Shown here: positions 7,041-16,594 of the stretch, piece by piece
Position numbering within the stretch: the stretch's first letter is position 1
Layout of the letters: each line of letters starts with the position of its first letter
From: Tropicimonas sp. IMCC34043
GTDB taxonomy: Bacteria; Pseudomonadota; Alphaproteobacteria; Rhodobacterales; Rhodobacteraceae
Length of the DNA stretch: 64,000 nucleotides
Assembly (NCBI RefSeq): GCF_003390845.1
Contig: NZ_QMEK01000003.1
Span: 310,001 to 374,000, forward strand
Direction of reading: 5' to 3'
Program-made: the position numbers and the translations under genes
Notes under the pieces: generated by a model
Told to the model about the DNA's origin: nothing
Seen by the model: only the letters and a program-made list of their open reading frames with translations
Databases searched by the model: none

Positions 7041-9305
7041 ATGACCCGCTTCACCGCCCCGATCGCCGAGTCCATCTGGGACATGAAGTATCGCCTGAAG
7101 GGCGCCGATGGCGCCCCGGTGGACGTTTCGGTCGAGGATACCTGGCGCCGAATCGCCCGCTCTCTGGCCGAGGTCGAGGCCGCGCCCGCCGAGTGGGAGG
7201 ATCGATTCTATGCCGCGCTGGAGGATTTCCGCTTCCTGCCTGCGGGACGGATCATTGCCGGCGCCGGCACCGGTCGGACCGTGACGCTGTTCAACTGCTT
7301 TGTCATGGGCACGATCCCCGACAGCATGGGGGGCATCTTCGACATGCTGAAAGAGGCCGCGCTGACCATGCAGCAGGGCGGCGGGATCGGCTATGATTTC
7401 TCGACCATCCGGCCGCGCGGCGCGGACGTGAAGGGGGTGGCGGCCGACGCCTCGGGCCCGCTGTCGTTCATGGATGTGTGGGACGCCATGTGCCGCACCA
7501 TCATGTCGGCGGGCAGCCGGCGCGGGGCGATGATGGCAACCATGCGCTGCGATCATCCCGACATCGAGGCCTTCATCACCGCAAAATCCGACCCGGCCCG
7601 TCTGCGCATGTTCAACATGTCGGTGCTGGCGACCGACGCCTTCATGGCCGCCGTCAAGGCCGACGAGCCGTGGGAATTGCAGTTCGACGGCACGATTTAT
7701 CACACGCTGCCGGCGCGGGATCTGTGGAACCGGATCATGCAGTCGACCTATGACCAGGCCGAGCCGGGCGTGATCTTCATCGACCGCATCAATACGATGA
7801 ACAACCTGAAGTATTGCGAAACGATCGCGGCCACCAATCCCTGCGGCGAGCAGCCCCTGCCACCCTATGGCGCCTGTCTGCTGGGGTCGATCAACCTTGC
7901 GCGGCTGGTGCGATCCCCGTTCGCGGACGGCGCGGACATCGACGAGGGCGAGCTGGAAGAGCTGGTCGCGACTGCGGTCCGGATGATGGACAATGTGGTC
8001 GATGCCTCGCGCTTTCCGCTGCCCCAGCAGGCCGAAGAGGCGCGCACCAAGCGGCGTATCGGGCTTGGCGTCACAGGTCTTGCCGATGCGCTGCTGATGG
8101 TCGGGCTGCGTTACGGCTCGGACGAGGCGGCGCGTCAGACCGAGCGCTGGTTGCACCGGGTCGCCCGCGCCGCCTATCTGGCCTCGGCGCATCTGGCGGC
8201 CGAAAAGGGCGCGTTTCCGCTGTTCGACGCGGACAAATACCTGCAAAGCGGCTCGCTGCAGCACATGGACGAGGATGTGCGCGACGCGATCCGTAGCAGC
8301 GGCATCCGCAATGCGCTGCTGACCTCGATCGCGCCGACCGGGACGATCAGCCTGCTCGCGGGCAACGTAAGCTCGGGGATCGAGCCGGTCTTTGCCTATG
8401 CCTATACCCGCAAGGTGCTGCAAAAGGACGGGTCGCGCACCGAGGAAGAGGTGGTCGACTATGCCGTGCAGATGTGGCGCGAGAAGTTCGGCGATGCCCC
8501 GCTTCCGGATCACTTCGTCGATGCCCAGACCCTTTCGCCGTCCGATCACGTCCGGATGCAGGCGGCGGCCCAGACCTGGGTCGACAGCTCGATCTCGAAG
8601 ACCATCAACTGCCCCGAGGACATCCCCTTCGACGCCTTCAAGGAAGTCTACATGCAGGCCTGGGATCAGGGCTGCAAGGGCTGCACCACCTATCGGCCGA
8701 ACGCGGTGACAGGGTCGGTGCTGGCGGTGAGCGAGGCGCAGGAAACGGTGCCCGAGCTCGATACCGGCGCCGATGTGGTCTACCTGTCCGAGCCGCTCGA
8801 CCGGCCGCAGGCGCTCGACGGTCATACCTACAAGCTGAAATGGCCGGGCAGCGAGCACGCGATCTACATCACGGTCAACGACATCGTGCTGAACGGCCAT
8901 CGCCGCCCCTTCGAGGTGTTCATCAACTCGAAGAACATGGAGCATTATGCCTGGACCGTGGCGCTGACGCGGATGATCTCGGCGGTGTTCCGGCGCGGCG
9001 GCGATGTGAGCTTTGTGGTCGAGGAGTTGAAGGCCGTGTTCGATCCGCGCGGTGGCGCCTGGATGCAGGGCCGCTATGTCCCCTCGATCCTCGCGGCGAT
9101 CGGCGGCGTGATCGAATGCCATCTGGTCTCGATCGGCTTCATCGAGGGCGAGGGGATGGGGCTGAAGGCCGATCCTCAGTCGGAACGCGCCGCAGTCGGC
9201 GAACGGCCGCACGGCCCGGCCTGCCCCAGCTGCGGGCAATATTCCATGCGGATGATCGAGGGCTGCATGACCTGTTCGAACTGCGGGCATTCAAAGTGCG
9301 GCTGA
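7041..9305 (+). CDS. nrdJ: Adenosylcobalamin-dependent ribonucleotide reductase (class II)
   Basis: 754-residue cytoplasmic enzyme that reduces ribonucleotides using a B12-generated thiyl radical, supplying dNTPs independently of oxygen. The start at 7041 was chosen because GGAAGG lies 8 bp upstream; ATG 7035 is too close to it. Visible motifs are LFNCFVMGTIPDSMGG (reductive-site Cys), ATNPCGEQPLPPYGACLLGS (radical-site region), ISKTINCP and CKGCTTYRPNA. The C-terminus ends in a CxxC...CxxC...CGHSKCG zinc-ribbon-like cluster, typical of long alphaproteobacterial NrdJ. It needs cobalamin, which connects it to the btu/cbiZ operon near 51-56 kb. An intrinsic terminator follows at 9439. Confidence 0.95.
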   Translation: MTRFTAPIAESIWDMKYRLKGADGAPVDVSVEDTWRRIARSLAEVEAAPAEWEDRFYAALEDFRFLPAGRIIAGAGTGRTVTLFNCFVMGTIPDSMGGIFDMLKEAALTMQQGGGIGYDFSTIRPRGADVKGVAADASGPLSFMDVWDAMCRTIMSAGSRRGAMMATMRCDHPDIEAFITAKSDPARLRMFNMSVLATDAFMAAVKADEPWELQFDGTIYHTLPARDLWNRIMQSTYDQAEPGVIFIDRINTMNNLKYCETIAATNPCGEQPLPPYGACLLGSINLARLVRSPFADGADIDEGELEELVATAVRMMDNVVDASRFPLPQQAEEARTKRRIGLGVTGLADALLMVGLRYGSDEAARQTERWLHRVARAAYLASAHLAAEKGAFPLFDADKYLQSGSLQHMDEDVRDAIRSSGIRNALLTSIAPTGTISLLAGNVSSGIEPVFAYAYTRKVLQKDGSRTEEEVVDYAVQMWREKFGDAPLPDHFVDAQTLSPSDHVRMQAAAQTWVDSSISKTINCPEDIPFDAFKEVYMQAWDQGCKGCTTYRPNAVTGSVLAVSEAQETVPELDTGADVVYLSEPLDRPQALDGHTYKLKWPGSEHAIYITVNDIVLNGHRRPFEVFINSKNMEHYAWTVALTRMISAVFRRGGDVSFVVEELKAVFDPRGGAWMQGRYVPSILAAIGGVIECHLVSIGFIEGEGMGLKADPQSERAAVGERPHGPACPSCGQYSMRMIEGCMTCSNCGHSKCG

Positions 9306-9438
9306 TGGATGTCTGATCGCGAGTAAGTGTGTTTTGTGACCGATAGTTTGCCCCTTTTTGCAAACAGGGGTCCACGATGATCGCATAACCTGCCCGTCGG
9401 TCCGGATTGTCCGGCCGATGGACGAGGGAACCAACAGA

Positions 9439-9476
9439 AAGAGCTCATCCTTCAGGGGGATGGGCTCTTGTCTTTT
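9439..9476 (+). terminator. Intrinsic terminator after nrdJ
   Basis: A 12-bp stem AAGAGCTCATCC (9439-9450) / GGATGGGCTCTT (9458-9469), with one G-U pair and a 7-nt loop, is followed by GTCTTTT. It lies 134 bp after the nrdJ stop and should insulate it from the DeoR-family gene. Confidence 0.85.
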
Positions 9477-9622
9477 ATCTTATTGAAATATCATTTTTCT
9501 ATGTCGTTTGGGTCGGGACTCATGGCCAATAAACGATGATCGCGGTGAGTGCGATTGCGGACGAGAAACCTCTGGACGGCAAGGATCTCGGATCAAGATC
9601 GTCGCACCGGCTTGACGCCGCC

Positions 9623-9666
9623 TGCATGATAGTGCATTTATATGCAATATTGTGCAGGAAATTGCA
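9623..9666. promoter_or_regulatory. Helically phased TGCA array upstream of the DeoR-family gene
   Basis: Five copies of TGCA start at 9623, 9633, 9643, 9653 and 9663, that is, at exactly 10-bp steps, ending 4 bp before the regulator's ATG. The array covers a possible -10 element (TTTATA, 9637-9642, downstream of TTGACG at 9612-9617) and the AGGAA ribosome site (9656-9660). Since TGCA is its own complement, each copy is also a dyad. The most likely reading is a multi-site autoregulatory operator for the DeoR-family protein, with protomers on one face of the helix; that role is inference. Confidence 0.7.
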
Positions 9667-9670
9667 AACC

Positions 9671-10432
9671 ATGAACTCGCCCCTCAATTCCCCTGATTCC
9701 AGACAGTCGATCCTCACCGAGCGTGCGGCCCAGGGACTTCCGCTGTCGCTTTCCGGCCTTGCCGAAGAGTTCGGCGTCTCGCCCGACACGATCCGCCGCG
9801 ATCTGCTGGCGCTCGAGGCGGCGGGCGCCGTTCGTCGGGTGCGTGGCGGTGCCTTGCCGGTTGTCACACCCGCGGGGCCGGTGCTGGAGCGATTGATGAC
9901 CGCGGACGACGCGGCCGAGCGGATCGCGGCGGCGGCGCTGTCGCTGATCGAGGACGGCATGGTGCTGATGTTCGATGGCGGCAGTACGGTCATGCGGCTT
10001 GCCCGCAGCCTGCCGGCGCTGCCGCGGGCGCTGGTGGTTACGCCCGCCCCGGCGGTGGCATTGGCGACGATGTCGAAGGGCATCGAGACGATTCTGGTCG
10101 GCGGCCGGCTTTCGGGCTTTGGCGGGATCGCGGTGGGGCAGGCGGCTGTTGCGGCGATTGCCGACATCGCGGCCGATCTGTGTTTTCTGGGCGCCTGCGG
10201 ACTTTCGGCCGACTTCGGCCTCAGTGCCGACAATCCCGACGAGGCGGCGGTAAAGCGGGCGATGTGCTCTGCCGCACCCCGAGCCGTGGTGCTGACCGGT
10301 GCGGCCAAGCTGGGCCGACGGGCGCGCCACCGGGTGGTGGCTTGCGCCGACCTCGATCTGCTGATTACCGATGCTGGCGGCGCCGAAACCGCCGCCCTTT
10401 CCGATGCCGTCCTGGAGGTGCGCCATGTCTGA
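9671..10432 (+). CDS. DeoR family transcriptional regulator
   Basis: 253 residues. The N-terminal helix-turn-helix (LSGLAEEFGVSPDTIRRDLLALEAAG, about 24-49) is followed by the DeoR sugar-phosphate-isomerase-like effector domain with DGGSTVMRLA. ATG 9671 is supported by AGGAA 10 bp upstream and by the position of the helix-turn-helix; upstream in-frame codons look untranslated. It overlaps the MFS gene by 8 bp (ATG at 10425), so the two are co-transcribed, and it probably represses its own operon through the TGCA array. DeoR proteins usually sense phosphorylated sugars or nucleosides. Confidence 0.93.
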   Translation: MNSPLNSPDSRQSILTERAAQGLPLSLSGLAEEFGVSPDTIRRDLLALEAAGAVRRVRGGALPVVTPAGPVLERLMTADDAAERIAAAALSLIEDGMVLMFDGGSTVMRLARSLPALPRALVVTPAPAVALATMSKGIETILVGGRLSGFGGIAVGQAAVAAIADIAADLCFLGACGLSADFGLSADNPDEAAVKRAMCSAAPRAVVLTGAAKLGRRARHRVVACADLDLLITDAGGAETAALSDAVLEVRHV

Positions 10433-11633
10433 AATACGAGTGCCCGGAGCGTCCCCCGCCCGTGCGCGTCTGCGAACGCCGTGGCGTGCCGTTGCCGCAT
10501 CCTTTGCGCTGAACGGCATCCTGCTTGGGGTCTGGGCCTCGCGCATCCCTGCCGTGGTCGATCACCACGGCCTCGGCCGGGCGCAGCTTGGCGTATTGCT
10601 GCTTTGCATGGGAATCGGCGCGCTGATCTCGTTTCCGCTCGCCGGCCGGCTGTCGGACAGCCGCGGGGCTGTTTCCGTCACCCGCTGGCTTGCCGCGGGC
10701 TATCCATTGGCACTGATCCTGATCGCGCTTGCGCCCTCGCCGGTCTGGCTGGGCGCGGCCTTGTTCGTCTTTGGCGCGATGCACGGGGCGATGGATGTCA
10801 CGATGAATTCCTGGGCGGGCGAGGTGGAAAAACGCATCGGCCATTCGGTCATGTCCTCGTTCCACGCCATGTGGAGCCTTGGCGCCGGGCTTGGTGCCGC
10901 CTCGGGTTTTGCCGCGGCCAGCCTGTCGCTGGCAGTGCCGGTGCATTTCATCGCCGCCGCGGTGCTGGGCGCGCTGCTGCTCGGGCCGTTCCTGACTCTG
11001 CCCTGGAAGTCCCAGACCAGCGCCCACAGCCACGATGGCCCGGTCTTTGCCTTTCCGCGCGGGGCGCTGATCGCGGTCGGCCTGATCACCATGGCCTCGG
11101 GCCTCGGCGAAGGGTCGGTTGCGGACTGGAGCGCGATCTACCTCAAGGACATCGTCGGCGTGGGCGAGGCGCATGCGACGCTGGGCTATGCGGTCTTTTC
11201 GGTGACCATGGTGGCGATGCGGCTGGTCGCGGACCGGCTGATCACCCGTTTCGGCCCGGTCGTCGTTGCCCGCCTGTCCGGGATCTCGGCCGCGGTTGGG
11301 CTTGCCATCGTCGTGCTGGTTCCTGCGTTCGTTCCGGCCTTGCTGGGCTATGTGCTTATGGGGCTTGGCTATGCCGCCGTCGTGCCGCTGGCCTACAGCC
11401 GCGCCGCGGCCGATCCGCTGATCCCGCCGGGCCGGGGCATCGCATCGGTCGCCACGCTTGGCTATGGCTCGCTGCTGATGGGGCCGCCGGCGATCGGTTT
11501 CGTGGCCGAGGTGACCTCGCTGCGCTTCGCCTTTGCGATCCTCGCGGTCGCCGCGCTGATGATCACCGCCCTTGCCCCGGTGCTGTCGCGCGCCGGCGGC
11601 CGGGCCGGGGGGGCGTTGCCGCAAGCGGACTAG
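10425..11633 (+). CDS. MFS transporter (YbjJ-like)
   Basis: 402-residue 12-TM major facilitator. Near the N-terminus it has the segment LGVWASRIPAVVDHHGLGRA, followed by PLAGRLSDSRGA, the pattern seen in YbjJ-like transporters; a second-half repeat contains VADRLITRFGPV. The start at 10425 is inside the end of the DeoR-family gene, giving translational coupling. It is probably the transporter controlled by that regulator. The substrate is unknown. Confidence 0.9.
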   Translation: MSEIRVPGASPARARLRTPWRAVAASFALNGILLGVWASRIPAVVDHHGLGRAQLGVLLLCMGIGALISFPLAGRLSDSRGAVSVTRWLAAGYPLALILIALAPSPVWLGAALFVFGAMHGAMDVTMNSWAGEVEKRIGHSVMSSFHAMWSLGAGLGAASGFAAASLSLAVPVHFIAAAVLGALLLGPFLTLPWKSQTSAHSHDGPVFAFPRGALIAVGLITMASGLGEGSVADWSAIYLKDIVGVGEAHATLGYAVFSVTMVAMRLVADRLITRFGPVVVARLSGISAAVGLAIVVLVPAFVPALLGYVLMGLGYAAVVPLAYSRAAADPLIPPGRGIASVATLGYGSLLMGPPAIGFVAEVTSLRFAFAILAVAALMITALAPVLSRAGGRAGGALPQAD

Positions 11634-11709
11634 GGCAAAGCGCGCGGGGCGAGCCGGGCACGCGGTCGAGAGGCTGGCGTGCCCGCGGCGCGGCGACTAG
11701 GCTCCGGCC

Positions 11710-12651
11710 ATGTTCGGTTATGTCGCCCACCGCCTGATCTCGCTTGCGCTGTCGCTTCTTGCGGCCAGCATCGTCGTTTTCGCGGTGATCGAGGTCATCC
11801 CGGGCGATCCTGCCTCCTACATGCTCGGTCTCAACGCGTCGGATGAAACCGTCGCCGCCCTGCGCGAGACGCTGGGCCTCTCCGGTGGGCCCATCGCGCG
11901 CTACCTCCACTGGCTTGGCGGGATGCTGACGGGCGATTTCGGCACCTCCTACACCTATCGCGTCCCGGTCGCGCAGCTTGTCGGCGACAGGCTTTGGGTG
12001 TCGCTGCCGCTTGCGGTCTATGCACTGGCGCTTTCGACCCTGATCGCGCTGCCCATCGGCGCGCTTGCCGCCGCCCGCCGCGGCCGCGCGGTCGATTATG
12101 GCATCATGGGCCTGACCCAGATCGGCGTCGCGGTGCCGAATTTCTGGTTCGCGATGCTGCTGGTGATCGCCTTCTCCATCACGTGGAAGGTCTTTCCGCC
12201 CGGCGGTTTCCCGGGCTGGGACGCTGGCTTTTTGCCCGGGCTGCGCGCGCTGACGCTTCCGGCGGTTGCGCTGGCGCTGCCCCAGGCCTCGATCCTCGCG
12301 CGGGTCATGCGCTCGGCGCTGATCGAGACGCTGCATCAGGATTTCATCCGCACTGCCCGCGCCAAGGGCCTGTCGGAGGGGCAGGCGATCCGCCGCCACG
12401 GCATGCGCAACGCCATGATCCCGGTCCTGACAATCGTCGGGCTTCAGTTCTCGTTCCTGCTGGCGGGCACGATCATCATCGAGAAGGTGTTCTTCCTGCC
12501 GGGCCTCGGGCTGCTGATATTCCAGGGCATCACCCAGCGCGACCTGATCGTGGTCGAATCCGTTGTCATGCTGCTGGTCTTTGCCGTCATCCTTGTCACG
12601 TTCATGGTCGATCTTGCCTATGCGCTGGTCGACCCGAGGTTGCGGCGATGA
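11710..12651 (+). CDS. Oligopeptide/opine-type ABC transporter permease (DppB-like)
   Basis: 313-residue inner-membrane permease. Hallmarks are the N-terminal VIEVIPGDPASYMLG segment after TM1 and the EAA-like cytoplasmic loop HQDFIRTARAKGLSEGQAIR. It starts a tightly coupled three-gene unit: its TGA overlaps the next ATG as ATGA. The upstream gap to the MFS gene is 76 bp, so a separate promoter is possible. Confidence 0.93.
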   Translation: MFGYVAHRLISLALSLLAASIVVFAVIEVIPGDPASYMLGLNASDETVAALRETLGLSGGPIARYLHWLGGMLTGDFGTSYTYRVPVAQLVGDRLWVSLPLAVYALALSTLIALPIGALAAARRGRAVDYGIMGLTQIGVAVPNFWFAMLLVIAFSITWKVFPPGGFPGWDAGFLPGLRALTLPAVALALPQASILARVMRSALIETLHQDFIRTARAKGLSEGQAIRRHGMRNAMIPVLTIVGLQFSFLLAGTIIIEKVFFLPGLGLLIFQGITQRDLIVVESVVMLLVFAVILVTFMVDLAYALVDPRLRR

Positions 12652-13472
12652 TGCGCCTGCCGGTCCAGTTCCTGCTTGGTGTGACGCTGTCGACGGCCTT
12701 CCTTGCCGCCGCCCTGATCTCGCTGGTCTGGACCCCGCAGGACGTGACAGCCCTCGACATCGCGGGCAAGCTTGCGGCCCCGGGTGCCGGCCATCCGCTT
12801 GGCACCGATCACCTTGGCCGCGACATGCTGTCGATGCTGATGGCGGGCGCGCGCACCTCGATCGCGGTGGCGCTGGTTGCGGTCGGCATCGGCATCGTGC
12901 TTGGCGTGCCGCTCGGACTTGCCGCCGCCGCGCGTCACCGCAGCCTGCTGGATGAATTCATCATGCGCGGCAACGACCTGATCTTTGCCTTCCCCTCGCT
13001 GGTGATTGCAATCCTGATCACCGCCGTGCTTGGCCCCTCGGCGCTGAACGCGATCCTGGCCATCGGGATCTTCAACATTCCGGTATTCGCCCGCGTCGCC
13101 CGCGGCGCCGCGCTGACGCTGTGGAACCGCGAGTTCATCCTGGCCGCGCGGGTTGCGGGCAAGGGGCCGGCGCGGATTTCGGCCGAACATATCCTGCCCA
13201 ATATCGCGAACCTGCTGGTGGTGCAGGGCACGATCCAGTTCTCGATGGGGATCCTGGCCGAGGCGGGGCTGTCCTATGTCGGGCTTGGCGCGCAGCCGCC
13301 GACGCCTTCCTGGGGACGGATGCTCGCCGACAGCCAGACGTTCTTCTACACCTTTCCCCGGCTTGCGGTGCTGCCCGGTCTGGCCATCGTGCTGATGGTG
13401 CTGGGGCTGAACCTGATGGGCGACGGACTGCGCGACATGCTCGATCCAAGGCTGCGGAGGACGATCCGGTGA
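12648..13472 (+). CDS. Oligopeptide/opine-type ABC transporter permease (DppC-like)
   Basis: 274-residue permease partner of the DppB-like protein. Typical elements are HPLGTDHLGRDMLSMLMAGARTS near the N-terminus, the EAA loop region around REFILAARVAGKGPARI, and LSYVGLGAQPPTPSWGRML. The start is at the ATGATG at 12648, overlapping the previous stop. Its own TGA overlaps the GTG of the ATPase gene. Confidence 0.93.
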   Translation: MMRLPVQFLLGVTLSTAFLAAALISLVWTPQDVTALDIAGKLAAPGAGHPLGTDHLGRDMLSMLMAGARTSIAVALVAVGIGIVLGVPLGLAAAARHRSLLDEFIMRGNDLIFAFPSLVIAILITAVLGPSALNAILAIGIFNIPVFARVARGAALTLWNREFILAARVAGKGPARISAEHILPNIANLLVVQGTIQFSMGILAEAGLSYVGLGAQPPTPSWGRMLADSQTFFYTFPRLAVLPGLAIVLMVLGLNLMGDGLRDMLDPRLRRTIR

Positions 13473-15040
13473 TCGACATCGCACACCTCGACCTGTCGAT
13501 CGCCGGCACACCGATCCTGCGCGATGTGTCGCTGAAGCTCGGTCAGGGCCGCATCCTCGGGCTGGCGGGCGAAAGCGGCTCGGGCAAGTCGATGACGGCG
13601 CTGTCGATCCTGCGGCTGCTGCCGCCCTCGGCCCGGCTGTCCGGCCATGTCCACCTCGATGGGCAGGACCTGACCACGCTCAGCGAACAGCAGATGTGTT
13701 CCGTCCGCGGCCGCCAGATCGGCATGATCTTCCAGGAGCCGATGACCGCCCTCAATCCGGTCCAGAGCATTGGCGATCAGGTCGCCGAGACGCTGGTGAT
13801 CCATGGCGCCGCCCGGCGCGGCGAGGCGCGCCGCATCGCGGTCGAGCGGCTGGAGCGGGTCGGCCTGTCCCCCGACCACATTCCCCCCGACCGCTTTCCG
13901 CACGAGTTGTCGGGCGGCCAGCGCCAGCGCGTCTGTATCGCGCTGGCCATTGCGCTGCGTCCCCGGGTGCTGATCGCGGACGAGCCGACGACAGCACTCG
14001 ACGTGACCACGCAGGAACGTATTCTGGGCCTGATCCGCGGTCTGGTGGACGAACAGAACATGGCCTGCCTGTTCATCACCCACGACCTTGCCGTGCTGGC
14101 CGAGCTTGCCGACGATATCGCGGTGATGAAGGCGGGCGAGGTGGTCGAGGCGGGCGCGACGCTCGATGTCCTGCGCCACCGTCGCCACCCCTATACCCGC
14201 GCCTTGTTCGAGGCCTCGCGCCATCAGCCGGTCCGCGTCCCGGCCCCGCCCGCGGCCGCGCCGCTGTTGCGCGTCGAACGGGTCGTGCGCGACTATCCCC
14301 TGCCGCGCCAGCGGCTGTTCGGGGCGCGTCCCGGCTTTCGCGCCGTCGATGGCGTCAGCTTCGATCTGCACCGCGGCGAGAGCCTTGGGCTTGTCGGCGA
14401 GTCGGGCTGTGGCAAGTCCACGCTGACGCGCGCGATCCTTGGGCTCGAACCGATCCAGGGCGGTGCGATCCGGCTTGGCGGGGAGAAGATCACCCCGCAG
14501 ATGCCGCCCGCCCTGCGCCGCCGGATGCAGGTGGTGTTTCAGGACCCTTACGGCAGCTTCAATCCCCGCCACAGTGCCGCGCGGCTGATTGCCGAGCCAT
14601 TCCACCTTGGCGGGCGGCCGGCCGATCTTGACCTGCGCGTGGCCGAGGCACTGGAAAGTGTCGGGCTTCGCCCCACGGATGCCGACAAGTATCCGCACGA
14701 GTTCTCCGGCGGCCAGCGCCAGCGCCTGGCGATTGCCCGCGCGCTGATCACCCGCCCCGACCTGATCGTGCTGGATGAGGCGGTGTCGGCGCTCGACGTC
14801 CGCGTCCGGGCCCAGATCCTCGACCTTCTGGCCGATCTGCAGGGACGACTTGGCCTGACCTATCTGTTCATTTCCCATGACCTGACGGTGGTTCGCGCCG
14901 TGACCGACCGCGTGCTGGTGATGAAGGCGGGCCAGATCGTCGAGGCGGGGACGACGGCGGCGGTCTTTGCCGCCCCGAGCCATCCCTATACCCGGACGCT
15001 GCTGGACGCCGCCCCGATGCTGCCCGAGGCCATGGCATGA
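13469..15040 (+). CDS. Fused dual ATP-binding protein of a dipeptide/oligopeptide ABC transporter
   Basis: 523 residues carrying two complete ABC ATPase modules in one chain (DppD-DppF fusion). First module: [28 protein letters not shown]. Second module: [32 protein letters not shown] 13469 is preferred because it overlaps the permease stop (GTGA) and has GGAGG 8 bp upstream. No substrate-binding protein gene is adjacent, which is unusual for this importer class. The next gene, 88 bp on, encodes an aldehyde dehydrogenase. Confidence 0.93.
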   Translation: MIDIAHLDLSIAGTPILRDVSLKLGQGRILGLAGESGSGKSMTALSILRLLPPSARLSGHVHLDGQDLTTLSEQQMCSVRGRQIGMIFQEPMTALNPVQSIGDQVAETLVIHGAARRGEARRIAVERLERVGLSPDHIPPDRFPHELSGGQRQRVCIALAIALRPRVLIADEPTTALDVTTQERILGLIRGLVDEQNMACLFITHDLAVLAELADDIAVMKAGEVVEAGATLDVLRHRRHPYTRALFEASRHQPVRVPAPPAAAPLLRVERVVRDYPLPRQRLFGARPGFRAVDGVSFDLHRGESLGLVGESGCGKSTLTRAILGLEPIQGGAIRLGGEKITPQMPPALRRRMQVVFQDPYGSFNPRHSAARLIAEPFHLGGRPADLDLRVAEALESVGLRPTDADKYPHEFSGGQRQRLAIARALITRPDLIVLDEAVSALDVRVRAQILDLLADLQGRLGLTYLFISHDLTVVRAVTDRVLVMKAGQIVEAGTTAAVFAAPSHPYTRTLLDAAPMLPEAMA

Positions 15041-15128
15041 CGGCGCCTGAGAGGTCCCGCGGGTTTGACGTTTCACGACACGGCACAAGCTGGCATTCCA
15101 GTGTCCGCGGCCAATGGGGGAGGCGAGA

Positions 15129-16580
15129 ATGAGCGATGCGACAGAGGGCTGGTTCGACAGCCGCGAGATCCTGATAGGCGGTGACTGGATCCCCGCCGCG
15201 CGGACCCTGCCGGTCGAGGACCCTTCGGACGGCACCCAGATCGGCGAGATCCCTCGCGGCAGCGCGGACGAGGTGGATCGTGCCGTCACAGCCGCCCGCG
15301 CCGCAATGGAGGGTGCGTGGGGCCAGACCCCCGCGGCCGAGCGTGGCCGCATCCTCGCCCGCATCGGCCGGCGCGTGGCCGAGCATGCCGAGACCCTGGC
15401 AAGGCTAGAGGCGCGCGATGTCGGCAAGCCCCTGTCCCAGGCCCGCAACGATGCCCTGGCGCTGGCCCGCTATATGGAATTCTACGCCGGTGCCGCCGAC
15501 AAGCTGATGGGCGAGACCATTCCCTATCTGCCGGGCTACACCGTCTATACCCTGCGCGAACCGCTCGGGGTCACCGGGCATATCATCCCCTGGAACTATC
15601 CGATGCAGGTCCTTGGCCGGTCGGTCGGTGCCTCGCTTGCCGCCGGGAACGCCTGCGTGCTGAAACCGGCCGAGGAGGCAAGCCTGACCGCGCTCGCTTT
15701 TGCCCGGATTGCGGTCGAGGCGGGCCTGCCTGCCGGGGCGCTCAACGTTGTGCCGGGCCTTGGCGAAGAGGCGGGGGCGGCACTTGCGGCCCACCCCGGC
15801 GTCGCGCATCTGTCCTTCACCGGATCGTTCTGCGTCGGCCAGTCGGTGCAGGCGGCGGCGGCGGCAAATGCCGTGCCGGTGACGCTCGAACTTGGCGGCA
15901 AGTCCCCGCAGATCGTCTTTGCCGATGCCGATCTCGACGCCGCATTGCCGTTTCTTGTGAACGCCGGCATCCAGAACGCCGGTCAGACCTGTTCGGCGGC
16001 CTCGCGCATCCTTGTCGCGCGCCCCCGCTTTGACGAGGTGGCCGCGGCCATGGCGGCCCGCTATCGCAGCCTTCGCGTCGGACCGGCGCTGGCCGATCAC
16101 GACCTTGGGCCGATGATTTCGGCGCGTCAGAAACAGATCGTCGCGGGCTATCTTGCCGCCGCCCCCGAGGCCGAAGTGCTCGCCCGCGGCACAATCGTCG
16201 AGGATGCCCCCGAGGGCGGGCATTATCTTGCCCCGCACCTGCTGGCCGGTCTCGCCCCCGGTCACCGGCTGGAGCGGGAGGAGATCTTTGGCCCGGTCCA
16301 GCTGTTGATCCCGTTCGAGGACGAGGCCGAGGCGGTCGCCATCGCCAATGGCCCCGGACTGGGGCTTGTCGCCGGGATCTGGACCGCCGACGGCGCGCGC
16401 CAGATGTGGATGGCGCGAGCGATCCGTGCAGGCCAGGTATTCCTCAACAACTATGGCGCTGGCGGCGGGGTCGAGCTGCCCTTCGGTGGCACCGGCCGAT
16501 CCGGGCATGGCCGCGAGAAGGGCTTCGAGGCACTTTACGGTTTTACCCAGCTGAAGACCGTCGCGGCGCGCCACGGTTGA
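15129..16580 (+). CDS. Aldehyde dehydrogenase family protein
   Basis: 483-residue NAD(P)-dependent enzyme oxidising an aldehyde to a carboxylate. The catalytic residues are Glu254 in LELGGKSP and Cys288 in AGQTCSAAS; the cofactor segment is LSFTGSFCVGQS. It resembles betaine/aminoaldehyde dehydrogenases, which would fit amine or peptide catabolism, but the substrate is unproven. The start at 15129 follows GGGGGAGGCGAG; ATG 15114 lies before that site. It is possibly co-transcribed with the ABC importer, and converges with the NUDIX gene. Confidence 0.92.
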   Translation: MSDATEGWFDSREILIGGDWIPAARTLPVEDPSDGTQIGEIPRGSADEVDRAVTAARAAMEGAWGQTPAAERGRILARIGRRVAEHAETLARLEARDVGKPLSQARNDALALARYMEFYAGAADKLMGETIPYLPGYTVYTLREPLGVTGHIIPWNYPMQVLGRSVGASLAAGNACVLKPAEEASLTALAFARIAVEAGLPAGALNVVPGLGEEAGAALAAHPGVAHLSFTGSFCVGQSVQAAAAANAVPVTLELGGKSPQIVFADADLDAALPFLVNAGIQNAGQTCSAASRILVARPRFDEVAAAMAARYRSLRVGPALADHDLGPMISARQKQIVAGYLAAAPEAEVLARGTIVEDAPEGGHYLAPHLLAGLAPGHRLEREEIFGPVQLLIPFEDEAEAVAIANGPGLGLVAGIWTADGARQMWMARAIRAGQVFLNNYGAGGGVELPFGGTGRSGHGREKGFEALYGFTQLKTVAARHG

Positions 16581-16594
16581 TCCTGCACCCCGGT

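Larger units (their letters stand above)
9306..9670. other. Intergenic region between nrdJ and the deoR-type gene
   Basis: 365 bp without a convincing gene. It holds two overlapping, mutually exclusive small dyads (GTTTGC 9346-9351 with GCAAAC 9360-9365; CCCC 9351-9354 with GGGG 9367-9370), the nrdJ terminator (9439-9476) and the TGCA array before the DeoR-family gene. The stretch 9477-9535 is clearly AT-richer than its surroundings. Confidence 0.7.

Noticed and set aside
6945-9290. 781-codon open frame antisense to nrdJ
   Set aside because: It mirrors a gene with intact catalytic motifs; its product is Arg/His/Gly-rich low-information sequence, as expected from the complementary strand of high-GC coding DNA.
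9346-9370. Alternating small dyads after nrdJ as a regulatory switch
   Set aside because: Stems of 4-6 bp are too weak to claim; the strong terminator lies further downstream.
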